Positions 31,794 to 39,772 of a stretch of 64,000 bases of DNA are shown in pieces. A model generated the notes under the pieces. It did not search any database, was not told where the DNA came from, and worked only from the letters and a program-made list of their open reading frames with translations. The position numbers and the translations under genes are program-made. The stretch covers positions 3,100,001 to 3,164,000 of the forward strand of contig NZ_CP004393.1 of NCBI RefSeq assembly GCF_000819565.1. Direction: 5' to 3'. Origin of the DNA: Celeribacter indicus (GTDB lineage: Bacteria; Pseudomonadota; Alphaproteobacteria; Rhodobacterales; Rhodobacteraceae). Within the stretch, counting starts at the first letter, position 1; every line of letters starts with the position of its first letter.

Positions 31794-33044
31794 TTGGCCG
31801 CGGTTGACACGTACCTCCGGATCGGTTCCCGGTTCTATATCCCCGGCCTCACGGCCCAGAAACGCGACCAGATCCTCGTGACAATCTGGTTTCTCGCCAC
31901 CTTCAAGCAGTTTCCGATGGACGAGCTCGTGCTCTATCCGCTCGCGCTCTATTTCGCCTGTGCCTTCGCACGCGACATCGACGCGCTCTTCCCGGTGCTG
32001 AAGCGCGGCGGATGGATGCTTTTCCCCTTCCCGATCTGGTGCACGCTCTCGGTGCTCTGGGGGCTCGAGGCGGGGCTGATCGTGAAATCCTCGCTGCAAC
32101 TCTATCTCACGGTGCTCATCTCCTTCTGCGCCGCGCTCCGGCTCGAACAGCGACAACTCGTCTTTTCGTTCATGATCGCCGCCGGGGTCTTTGCCGTGCT
32201 GAGCCGCTTCGCGGCGCCGGGACCGCCGGAACGCGGCATCTTCGGGTCCAAGAACCAGATGGGGCTCAACATGGTGATGCTCTGGCTCGCCGCGCTCTGC
32301 GTGCTCTTCGATCCGGGACAGCGGCGGGCCTTCCGCATCCTCGCCCTCGTCCTCGCGGCGCTCTCGCTCAACCTCGTCTTCATCGCCCAGTCGGCCACCG
32401 CCGTGCTGCTCGCCTTCGGGCTGCTGGGGCTCGTGGGCTTCATCCTGCTGCTGCGCGGGCGCGGCCTGCTCCATCCGCAGGTGATGCTGACGCTGTCGCT
32501 CGGCCTCGGGGTGCTCATCTTCGGCGGCGCGCTCTTCCTGTCGACCTCGAGCGTCGACGTCGCCGGGATCATACTCGAGAAATTCGGAAAGGACGCGACC
32601 CTCACCGGACGCACCGTCCTGTGGGGCTATGCCTTCGACCAGATCCGGGAGAACCCGCTTCTGGGCGTCGGGCATGGCGGGTTCTGGCGGCCCTACGACT
32701 GGACGTCGCTCGCGCGCAAGATCTATGTCGATTTCCACATGGCGCTCTCGGCGCGGTTCTATTTCCACAACGCCTATCTGGAGGTGGCGGTGCACCAGGG
32801 GCTGATCGGCCTCGCCTTCGCCCTGCTCGCCTTCGGCTTCGGCGTCTGGCAGACCACCGTCGCGCTGCTGCGCAGGATCGACATGCCGCAGGCCTTCTTC
32901 TTTTCCATCGCGGCGATGATGCTCGTGCGCAACATGACCGAGCCGGGGCTGATGACGGCCTTCGCGCAGATGACGATGATCCTCTACATGGGCGCGCTCA
33001 TGGAGGCGCGGGACAGGGCGGGTATCGATCCCGGCGCGGTCTGA
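31794..33044 (+). CDS. Polysaccharide polymerase / O-antigen ligase family, ExoQ-like
   Basis: 416 residues with about 10-11 membrane helices. The large periplasmic loop carries LTGRTVLWGYAFDQIRENPLLGVGHGGFW and YFHNAYLEVAVHQGLIGL, the Wzy/WaaL/ExoQ family signature (GRxxxW, the H-N pair). It should join flipped repeat units in the periplasm. The initiation codon is TTG at 31794, supported by AGGAG six bases upstream and the absence of an in-frame ATG before the first helix. ExoQ-type role follows from family plus neighbours. Confidence 0.86.
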   Translation: MAAVDTYLRIGSRFYIPGLTAQKRDQILVTIWFLATFKQFPMDELVLYPLALYFACAFARDIDALFPVLKRGGWMLFPFPIWCTLSVLWGLEAGLIVKSSLQLYLTVLISFCAALRLEQRQLVFSFMIAAGVFAVLSRFAAPGPPERGIFGSKNQMGLNMVMLWLAALCVLFDPGQRRAFRILALVLAALSLNLVFIAQSATAVLLAFGLLGLVGFILLLRGRGLLHPQVMLTLSLGLGVLIFGGALFLSTSSVDVAGIILEKFGKDATLTGRTVLWGYAFDQIRENPLLGVGHGGFWRPYDWTSLARKIYVDFHMALSARFYFHNAYLEVAVHQGLIGLAFALLAFGFGVWQTTVALLRRIDMPQAFFFSIAAMMLVRNMTEPGLMTAFAQMTMILYMGALMEARDRAGIDPGAV

Positions 33045-33106
33045 GCGCGCGCCCGCACCCCCGGCGACCGGCCGCGGCGCGACGGCCGGGCGGAGCGGCC
33101 GCGGGC

Positions 33107-33123
33107 TGCCCAAATCTTAGCCA
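33107..33123. promoter_or_regulatory. EPS-locus element, copy 5
   Basis: TGCCCAAATCTTAGCCA, 13 of 17 identical to the copy at 16786, in the 256-base gap between the polymerase and the ExoP-like gene, 178 bases before the latter's ATG. The gap also has a 7-bp GC stem (33068-33089) with no T-tract. Confidence 0.4.
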
Positions 33124-33300
33124 AAACCGCCCGCCCCCTTGCGCGGAGGAAACTAGACCTTGCGTTTCCGCCGGTGTCCGCGAAAGCTCTGGGCGGGATA
33201 GGCGCATCCTTGCCGAGTGCGGGAGCCGAAGGTATCGTGTCCTCGTGCCCCTGCGGGCATGTGTGTTTTCCAGTGTCCGCTCCGGGAAAGGGGCTTTGGT

Positions 33301-35523
33301 ATGAATCAGATCTCGCATCTTCGCCGCCCGCCCGGCGAGTTTCCCACGAAACCCTCCGTATCCGCGCCTCCCGACGGGCCGGCTCCGCTCCGGCCCTCCG
33401 ATCTGCTGAAGCTGCTGCGCCGCCGCCACAGGTCGCTGATCCGCATCCCGCTGATCCTGATGTTCGGCACCGGGCTGCTGGTGACGGGCGCGACGCCGCG
33501 CTATGTCGCCTATTCGCAGATGCTGCTCGGCGAACAGGGGCTCAGCGCCCGCAACAGCTTCGATCTGGTCGAACAGCAGAGCCTGACGAGCTCGGTCATC
33601 GAGGGGGAGCTGGCGGTGCTGCGGTCCAACGCGCTGCTGCGCCGCGTGGCCGAGACGCTCCAGCTCGAGACCGTTCCCGAATTCAATCCCGAGGCCATCC
33701 CCGAGGACGAACAGGGCTCCGTCCTGTCGGATATCGCGGAACGGGTGAAATCGCTGCTGCCGAGCTTCGGCGGCGGCGGCGAGGCCGACCTGCCGGACGA
33801 CGCGCCCTCGCGCGTCGCGGTCGCCGCCGGCGCCGGCGCGCAGCAGCTCGGCACCTACAAGGACATCGTGGGCAAGCTGCGCCAGGCGATCCGCGTGAAC
33901 CAGCAGGGCACCTCCTATGTCGTGCAGGTTTCCGCGGTCTCCGAGGATCCCGATCTCGCCGCCGCGATCACCAACACGCTCATGGACGAATACATGGGCT
34001 TCCTGACCGACAAGCGCTTCAACGCCGCGCAGGAATTCACCGCCTGGCTCGAGACCCGCGTGGCCGATCTCGCCGTGACGCTCGAGCGCTCGGAGCGCGA
34101 CGTCTTCGACTACCGCGCGCGGATGGAGGCGGATGCCGACAACCGCACCCGGCTCGAACAGCAGATGACCGAACTCACCACCCGGCTCATCGACCGGCGC
34201 GCGGAGCTCGCGCAGGTCGAGGCGATGTATGACAAGATGGGATCGACCATCGAGACCGGAGGCCCGCTCGCCGCGCAGGACATGTCCTCCTCCGAGGCGA
34301 TGCTCGACTACCGCCAGCAGCTTTCCGAACTGATCCAGCGGGAGGCCTTCGCGGTCGGCTCCTTCGGCGAGCAATCCGCGCAGGTCGCCTCCATCCGCCG
34401 CTCCATCGACGTGATCGAAGCCTCGATCGAGCTCGAGGTGCGCCGCGAACTCGACCGGCTTCAGAACCAGCGCGAGGTGCTGCGGGTCGTCGTCTCCTCC
34501 CTCAACAGCCAGCTCAACGAACTGTCGCGCCAGATGCTCGACCAGTCGAGCGAGGAAATCCAGCTCAACCAGCTCCAGCGCGTCGCAGAGGCGAACAGCG
34601 TGGTCTACCAGGAATTCCTTGCCCGGTTCAAGGAAGTGAGCGAGATCCAGAACCTCCAGACGCCGGACGCCGACATCATCTCCTACGCCAACCCGCCCTC
34701 CGCGCCGGTCTACCCGCGCAAGAAGCTCTCCGTCATCATGGCGGGCGTCGGCGGCTTCTTCATCGCCTTCGCCTATGTGCTCCTGACCGAGATGCTGCCG
34801 AAGAAACTGTCCACCCCCGAAGCCCTCGCGCGGGCGACGGGCATCGGCGTCTACGGCCGGATGCGCGATCTCGGCGCACAGATGACGCTGCACGAACTGG
34901 CCCGCGAGCTGAACCGCGATCCCGAGGGCAAGCTGTCCCAGATCGCGCTGAGGCTGGCCAACAATGCCGACATGCGCGCGGGCGGGGCGGCGCGGACCAT
35001 TCTCGTGGCCTCCGACACGGCGCGCGACGACAAGGTGCATGTGGCGATGCTCCTCGCCTGGGCGCAGAGCCGCAAGGGGCGCTCCTGCGTCGTGGTCGAC
35101 GCCGACACCCGCACCGCCAACCTGTCGGGCCTGCTCGAATACCGCCGGCCGGCGGGCAACCTCGCCTCCACGCTCTACGGCGATACGGAGATCGGCCAGG
35201 CGATCACCGGCCTGCCCCGGTTCGGCGCGAGCTTCGTGCCGTGCGAGGAAATGGCCTCCGACCCCTCCGTGGTCTTCGACACCGAGCGGTTCCGCCAGAT
35301 CCTCCAGACGCTCTCGCGGCAGTTCGATACGGTCATCCTCGACCTGCCCCCGGCGCAGGATTTCACCGACGCCTTCACCTCGCTCGAGGAGATGGACATC
35401 GAGCTGTTCGTGGTGCGCGCGGGCACGCTCACCGGCGGCGAGCTGCATGAACCGCTCGAGGTGGCGAGAAACGCGAATGCGCGCAACCTGGGCCTCGTGC
35501 TCACGAACGACGCGACGGCCTGA
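33301..35523 (+). CDS. ExoP/Wzc-like chain-length regulator with degenerate kinase domain
   Basis: 740 residues from ATG 33301 (AAAGGGG upstream). A Wzz-type domain has membrane segments at about 46-66 and 475-497, with a long periplasmic coiled coil between them and a PPSAPVYPRKK proline motif before the second helix. The cytoplasmic C-terminal domain (560-740) has the BY-kinase fold, with Walker A' VVVDADTR (Asp600/Asp602) and Walker B VILDLPPAQD (Asp681). The P-loop is ASDTARDDKVH (570-580) in place of GxxxxGK(S/T), and there is no terminal tyrosine cluster. Likely structural copolymerase in the inner membrane; kinase activity is doubtful. Confidence 0.88.
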   Translation: MNQISHLRRPPGEFPTKPSVSAPPDGPAPLRPSDLLKLLRRRHRSLIRIPLILMFGTGLLVTGATPRYVAYSQMLLGEQGLSARNSFDLVEQQSLTSSVIEGELAVLRSNALLRRVAETLQLETVPEFNPEAIPEDEQGSVLSDIAERVKSLLPSFGGGGEADLPDDAPSRVAVAAGAGAQQLGTYKDIVGKLRQAIRVNQQGTSYVVQVSAVSEDPDLAAAITNTLMDEYMGFLTDKRFNAAQEFTAWLETRVADLAVTLERSERDVFDYRARMEADADNRTRLEQQMTELTTRLIDRRAELAQVEAMYDKMGSTIETGGPLAAQDMSSSEAMLDYRQQLSELIQREAFAVGSFGEQSAQVASIRRSIDVIEASIELEVRRELDRLQNQREVLRVVVSSLNSQLNELSRQMLDQSSEEIQLNQLQRVAEANSVVYQEFLARFKEVSEIQNLQTPDADIISYANPPSAPVYPRKKLSVIMAGVGGFFIAFAYVLLTEMLPKKLSTPEALARATGIGVYGRMRDLGAQMTLHELARELNRDPEGKLSQIALRLANNADMRAGGAARTILVASDTARDDKVHVAMLLAWAQSRKGRSCVVVDADTRTANLSGLLEYRRPAGNLASTLYGDTEIGQAITGLPRFGASFVPCEEMASDPSVVFDTERFRQILQTLSRQFDTVILDLPPAQDFTDAFTSLEEMDIELFVVRAGTLTGGELHEPLEVARNANARNLGLVLTNDATA

Positions 35524-35556
35524 CGCCTCCCGCCCTCCGGCACCGGATCCGCGCAA

Positions 35557-35584
35557 AAACCGCGCCCTGCGAGGGGCGCGGTTT
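35557..35584. terminator. Bidirectional terminator between the ExoP-like and dehydrogenase genes
   Basis: A perfect 11-bp stem, AAACCGCGCCC (35557-35567) with GGGCGCGGTTT (35574-35584), and loop TGCGAG. T-rich on the plus-strand exit and AAAAA on the entry side, so it can end transcripts from both convergent genes. 33 bases after the ExoP-like stop. Confidence 0.88.
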
Positions 35585-35620
35585 CTCATGCCGGCCGCAG
35601 GGGCGGACGGACGCGCGCGC

Positions 35621-37318
35621 TCACATCTTGCAGAGCACCCCGGAGATCAGGTCCGCCGCCGCCGCATCCTCCATCCCGCTCCACGCCATGTTGGTGTTCG
35701 GCGCGAGCGCCACCGGGTCGGACATGAAGGCCGCGAGCGTCTGCTGCGTCCAGACCCCGGCCACGCCGTCGAGCGCGCCGGAATAGCCGTCGAAGGGCGT
35801 CGCCCCCGGTCCGCGCCCGCAGACCGCGTGCAGCGTCGGCCCCGCGCCCTCGTCCACGCCCTCGAGGAGGCTGTGGCATTGCAGGCAGGCATTCATCGTG
35901 CTCTCGGCGGAGGCGAAGATCTCCGGCGAGGGCGCGTCCTCGCGCAGGAGCGCCTCGAACCGGGCCATCGGGTCCGGGCCGGTATCGGCCGCGAGCGTGA
36001 TGATCCGCCGGTCGTCGGTATAGACCACGATGGTGCGCCCCTCGTCGAGCGTCGCGAGGTCGCGGATCCTCTGGCCGAACTGGATCGCCTCGTCATAGAC
36101 CCCGCGCCCGTCGCGCAGGTGCACGCGGTGCAGCGCGCCGCTGAGACCGCCGACGATGAAATCGCCGTCCCAGGCGTAGTGAAAGCCGTTGACCGCGATC
36201 ACCGAGGAGGGCGCGATCGACGGCACCCAGGACATCGCCGGCTCGTCATAGCCGTCGTGATTGGCGTGCCTGTCGCCGTTTCCGGCCGGCTTGCGGTTGT
36301 ATTTCACCCCGTAACTCACCGCGGGAAAACCGAAATTCGCCCCCTCGAAGACATGGTTCAGCTCGTCGCCGCCCTCCATCCCGTGATCCGTCACCCAGAT
36401 CTCGCCCGCGACATCGACCGTGACGCCCTGCGGGTTGCGCAGGCCCTTCGCGACGATCTCCTTTTCGCCGGTGTCGAGGTCGACCAGCATCACCTTACCG
36501 TAATCGCCCTCGTCCGTCTGGGCGAGCGCCGTGGAGAAATCGAGCCCTTCGTGGCGGTCGTCGCGCTCATAGACACCGGAGGTCCAGACCACCCGCCCGT
36601 CGGGCAGGGGCGCCATGCGTCCGCCCGCCTCGAGGCCGTAGATCCCCTTGCCGGAGGTGAAGGGCTTGATACAGGGCTCGGTCTGCGCGACCACCTCCCA
36701 GTCCTCCGGCCCGGCCTGCCAGTCTTCCGGCCGGTCGCTGTCCACCACGAGCCGCGCGAGGGTCGAGCCGAAGCAGAGCCCCTCGGGCCGCCAGTCGGTG
36801 AAGGACATCAGGAGCGATCCGCCTCCGCCGTCGCGCGGAACGAAGAGCACGTCGTTGTACCGCATCCAGTTGAAATCCACCTCGATCTCGCCCAGGAGCC
36901 CCTCGCCGAGCTGCTGTTGCAGCTCCGCGCGTTTTGCGTCGGGCGGCGCGACGGAAAGCTCGGTGACGGTCTCCCCGTCGATATGGAAGGTCTTGCCGAG
37001 CCGGTCGGTCAGCAGGAGCGAGCGGTCGAGAAAGGGCGCGATGCCGCCCGCGAAATCGCGCGCGCTCGCCGGCAGGTACATCGTCCGCTTGCTCAGCACC
37101 GCCCGGTTCGTGACCAGCCGCTCCACCTCCGGCGGCGCATCCGCGTTGAACATTGAATTGTAGACCCCCTGGAGCTTGTAATATCGCGTCGCGAAAAAGC
37201 TCCAGCGGTCCTGCATCTGGTTGTTCAGCTCATAGCCACCCCAGACCCCGATCCCGACGAGCGCCGCAGCCCCCGCCAGCCCGCCCAGAACATAGGCACC
37301 CACACGCATTGGTTTCAC
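35621..37318 (-). CDS. Membrane-anchored glucose/sorbosone dehydrogenase-type beta-propeller with C-terminal cytochrome c domain
   Basis: 565 residues starting at GTG 37318, six bases after AGGA; an ATG three codons later is too far from the site. One N-terminal membrane helix (VGAYVLGGLAGAAALVGIGVWGG) leaves the rest in the periplasm. The middle carries a PQQ-dehydrogenase-like propeller (GLRNPQGVTVDVAGEIWVTDHGMEGGDELN). The C terminus has a haem c site CLQCH (Cys478, Cys481, His482) and a likely Met ligand in NTNMAWSGM. Probable quinoprotein sugar or alcohol oxidation passing electrons to the respiratory chain. PQQ dependence and substrate are inferred. Confidence 0.8.
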   Translation of the reverse strand: MKPMRVGAYVLGGLAGAAALVGIGVWGGYELNNQMQDRWSFFATRYYKLQGVYNSMFNADAPPEVERLVTNRAVLSKRTMYLPASARDFAGGIAPFLDRSLLLTDRLGKTFHIDGETVTELSVAPPDAKRAELQQQLGEGLLGEIEVDFNWMRYNDVLFVPRDGGGGSLLMSFTDWRPEGLCFGSTLARLVVDSDRPEDWQAGPEDWEVVAQTEPCIKPFTSGKGIYGLEAGGRMAPLPDGRVVWTSGVYERDDRHEGLDFSTALAQTDEGDYGKVMLVDLDTGEKEIVAKGLRNPQGVTVDVAGEIWVTDHGMEGGDELNHVFEGANFGFPAVSYGVKYNRKPAGNGDRHANHDGYDEPAMSWVPSIAPSSVIAVNGFHYAWDGDFIVGGLSGALHRVHLRDGRGVYDEAIQFGQRIRDLATLDEGRTIVVYTDDRRIITLAADTGPDPMARFEALLREDAPSPEIFASAESTMNACLQCHSLLEGVDEGAGPTLHAVCGRGPGATPFDGYSGALDGVAGVWTQQTLAAFMSDPVALAPNTNMAWSGMEDAAAADLISGVLCKM

Positions 37319-37571
37319 GGATTTTCCTCTCGTCCCCGGATACTCGTTAACAGATCAAGACAGCGCCCTCGGGCGCGGAGAGACCCACCCTCTCCACGGG
37401 ATATCTTGCATGGTCGCCCCGCCGCCTCCAAGCCAAGATCCGCCGCGACGCGCCTTATGCGCGGGCCCGCCGCGAAAACGCGCCGCCGCGCCGCATGTTT
37501 TCCAGACAACTGCGCAAATTGGAGGCGCCGGTCTCGCGGCCGGGCGGGCACCATGCCGCGCCCGACGCCCC
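37319..37571. other. Divergent intergenic DNA, no gene seen
   Basis: About 250 bases between the dehydrogenase start and the riboswitch promoter. GC-rich, with no supported frame, repeat or RNA. Presumably contains the leftward promoter of the dehydrogenase. Confidence 0.5.
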
Positions 37572-37600
37572 TTTACAGGCGCGTGATCTCTGCGCTAGGA
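37572..37600 (+). promoter_or_regulatory. Possible promoter of the B12 operon
   Basis: TTTACA at 37572-37577, a 17-base spacer, then CTAGGA at 37595-37600, immediately in front of the riboswitch. Spacing is right for a housekeeping sigma factor, while the -10 match is poor. Confidence 0.3.
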
Positions 37601-37795
37601 GGTGAGCGCTTCGGTCCGGGAGATACCACCGGATAAAAGGGAACGCGGTCCGCCCTGCGACAGGGCCCATTCCGCGACTGCCCCCGCAACTGTAGGCGGA
37701 GAGCGAAGCCGGACAAAGCCACTGTGGCGCCTCACGGCCCGCGGGAAGGCCCGGCCAAGCAGCGACCCGCAAGTCAGGAGACCTGCCGAAGTGTT
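37601..37795 (+). ncRNA. Cobalamin (AdoCbl) riboswitch
   Basis: The 5' side has GGTCCGGGAGATACCACCGG and AAAAGGGAA; the middle has CCCCCGCAACTGTAGG and AAGCCACTGTGG; the 3' side ends in the B12 box GCAAGTCAGGAGACCTGCC (37769-37787). These in this order are the conserved core of the cobalamin riboswitch. It lies about 150 bases upstream of btuB and should repress the uptake operon when adenosylcobalamin is plentiful. Exact ends are estimated. Confidence 0.95.
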
Positions 37796-37941
37796 CACCC
37801 AGTCCGGGCGCGGGGCGTGCCGGGGCTACGGTCTTCCGTCGTGGTGGCACATCGCCGTGCTCGGAATCCTGAAGGACCTTTTTCCGAGCACCGTCTGACA
37901 CTTGCAGGCCGCATTTCATGCGGCGCACCGATGGGACAAGG

Positions 37942-39768
37942 ATGAAGATCTTGACGACCCGCCACCTGCTTTCCACCGCGCTCTGCGCCACCCTCGCCCT
38001 GCCGGCCGTCGCACAGGACGTCCTGGAGCTCGACGAGATCATCGTCTCCGGCAGCCTGACGCCGGTCGAGGCCGGCAGGACCGGCGCCACCGTCGAAAAG
38101 CTCGACGCCGACGCGCTCACCGCCGCGGCCCGGCCGGTCTCCGAACGGCTCGGCAGCCTGCCCGGCGTGAGCTTTACCCGCAACGGCGGCACCGGCGCCT
38201 CCACAAACCTGTATATCCGCGGTCTCGGCGCGCAATATGTCGGCGTGCGCATCAACGGCATCGACGTCGCCGATCCCTCGAAAACGCAAAGCCAGTACGA
38301 CTTCGGCGGGCTGCTGTCCTTCGGCATCTCCTCCGTCGAGGTGCTGAAGGGCTCGCAATCCGCCCTCTACGGCTCCGAGGCGATCGCCGGGCTGATCGAC
38401 ATCCGCACCGACGAGGCGGTGCGGCCGGGCTACACCTCGACCGCCGCCTTCGAGGCCGGAAGCTACGGCACCTATGCCGGCGGGATCTCCACCGTGATGG
38501 AAAGCGACAGCGGAAAGCTTTCCTTCACCCTGTCCCATCTCAGCACCGACGGATTTTCCTCGCGCGCGAGCGATGACGAGGACGACGGGTTCGAACAGAC
38601 CTTCCTCACCTTCGGCCTCGAACAGGACGTGAGCGACGGGCTGACCCTCGGCCTCTCCGGCCTCTACCGCACCTCCGAGACCGACTACGATCTCTCCGAC
38701 ACCGATCCCGAGGGCGAGACCAGCCGCGACGAAACCGGCCTGCGTGCCTTCGCGCGTGTGACGGGCGGCGCGATGCATCATGAATTCAGCGCCAGCCTGT
38801 TCGAGACCGAGCGCAGCTATCCCGGCGGATATACCGAAGATTACTCGGGCCGCCGCCGCAACCTCGCCTATCTCGGCACGGCGGAGCTGTCGGACATCTC
38901 GTCGCTGAGCGTCGGGCTCGACTATACCGAGGAGGAGTTCGAGATCGACGGATGGGACGCGGACGACCGCAGCTGGTCGGTGAGTGGCGAATGGCTCTAC
39001 GCTGCCGCCCCGACGGTCGATCTGTCGGTGGCGCTGCGCTACGACGACCATTCCGATTTCGGCTCCCATGTCTCCGGCCGGCTTGCCGCCGCCTGGCGCG
39101 CGGCGCCGGACTGGACGATCCGCGCCGTCGCCGGAACCGGCTTCCGCGCGCCCTCGCTCTTCGAACGCTACAGCGATTACGGCGATCCCGGCCTCGAGGA
39201 GGAGACGAGCAGGAGCTTCGAACTGGGCGCGGAGCGCCGCTTCGGATCCGACAGCTTCGCGAAGGCGACGGCATTCTACACGGAGATCGAGGACCGGATC
39301 GACTTCGACACCGCCTCGACCGCCTGCGTCGGCGGCCCCGGCTGCTACGCGCAGGTCGACGGCACCACGGTGTCCAGGGGCATCGAGCTGTCGGGCCGCT
39401 ACGGGGTCGGCCCCGCGCTCGCGCTCCGGGGGAACTATACCTATACCGACGCGAAAACCGAGGGGCAGCGCGCCGAGCGCGTGCCGCGTCACGATCTCGT
39501 CCTCGGGCTCGACACGCTGCTGTCGGACCGTCTCACCGGGACGGTCGAGGTGCAGCACGTCGCGGATGTCATCCCCTCCTCCTACGCGCCGGCCGATCAC
39601 AAGGTGGGCGATTACACGCTGGTCAACGCCGGGTTCACCTATGCGCTGACGGCGGCCACCGATCTCACCCTGCGCCTCGAGAACCTCGGGGACGAGGACT
39701 ACGAGACCGCGGACGGTTACAACACACCGGGCCGCTCGGCCTATGTCGGTGTCCGTGCCTCCTTCTGA
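37942..39768 (+). CDS. btuB: TonB-dependent vitamin B12 receptor
   Basis: Outer-membrane active transporter for cobalamin. The ATG at 37942 is preferred over one at 37918 because it begins a clear signal peptide (MKILTTRHLLSTALCATLALPAVAQ) and follows GGGACAAGG. The 608-residue product has a TonB-box-like stretch DVLELDEIIVSG just after cleavage, a plug domain (LGSLPGVSFTRNGGTG, VLKGSQSALYGSEAIAGLIDI) and a beta-barrel ending YVGVRASF with the terminal Phe. Directly downstream of the cobalamin riboswitch and followed by the BtuFCD-type transporter. Confidence 0.93.
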   Translation: MKILTTRHLLSTALCATLALPAVAQDVLELDEIIVSGSLTPVEAGRTGATVEKLDADALTAAARPVSERLGSLPGVSFTRNGGTGASTNLYIRGLGAQYVGVRINGIDVADPSKTQSQYDFGGLLSFGISSVEVLKGSQSALYGSEAIAGLIDIRTDEAVRPGYTSTAAFEAGSYGTYAGGISTVMESDSGKLSFTLSHLSTDGFSSRASDDEDDGFEQTFLTFGLEQDVSDGLTLGLSGLYRTSETDYDLSDTDPEGETSRDETGLRAFARVTGGAMHHEFSASLFETERSYPGGYTEDYSGRRRNLAYLGTAELSDISSLSVGLDYTEEEFEIDGWDADDRSWSVSGEWLYAAAPTVDLSVALRYDDHSDFGSHVSGRLAAAWRAAPDWTIRAVAGTGFRAPSLFERYSDYGDPGLEEETSRSFELGAERRFGSDSFAKATAFYTEIEDRIDFDTASTACVGGPGCYAQVDGTTVSRGIELSGRYGVGPALALRGNYTYTDAKTEGQRAERVPRHDLVLGLDTLLSDRLTGTVEVQHVADVIPSSYAPADHKVGDYTLVNAGFTYALTAATDLTLRLENLGDEDYETADGYNTPGRSAYVGVRASF

Positions 39769-39772
39769 GCGC

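Noticed and set aside
33068..33089. GC-rich hairpin after the ExoQ-like gene as a terminator
   Set aside because: Only seven base pairs, an 8-base loop and no T-tract; such stems are common by chance at this G+C content.
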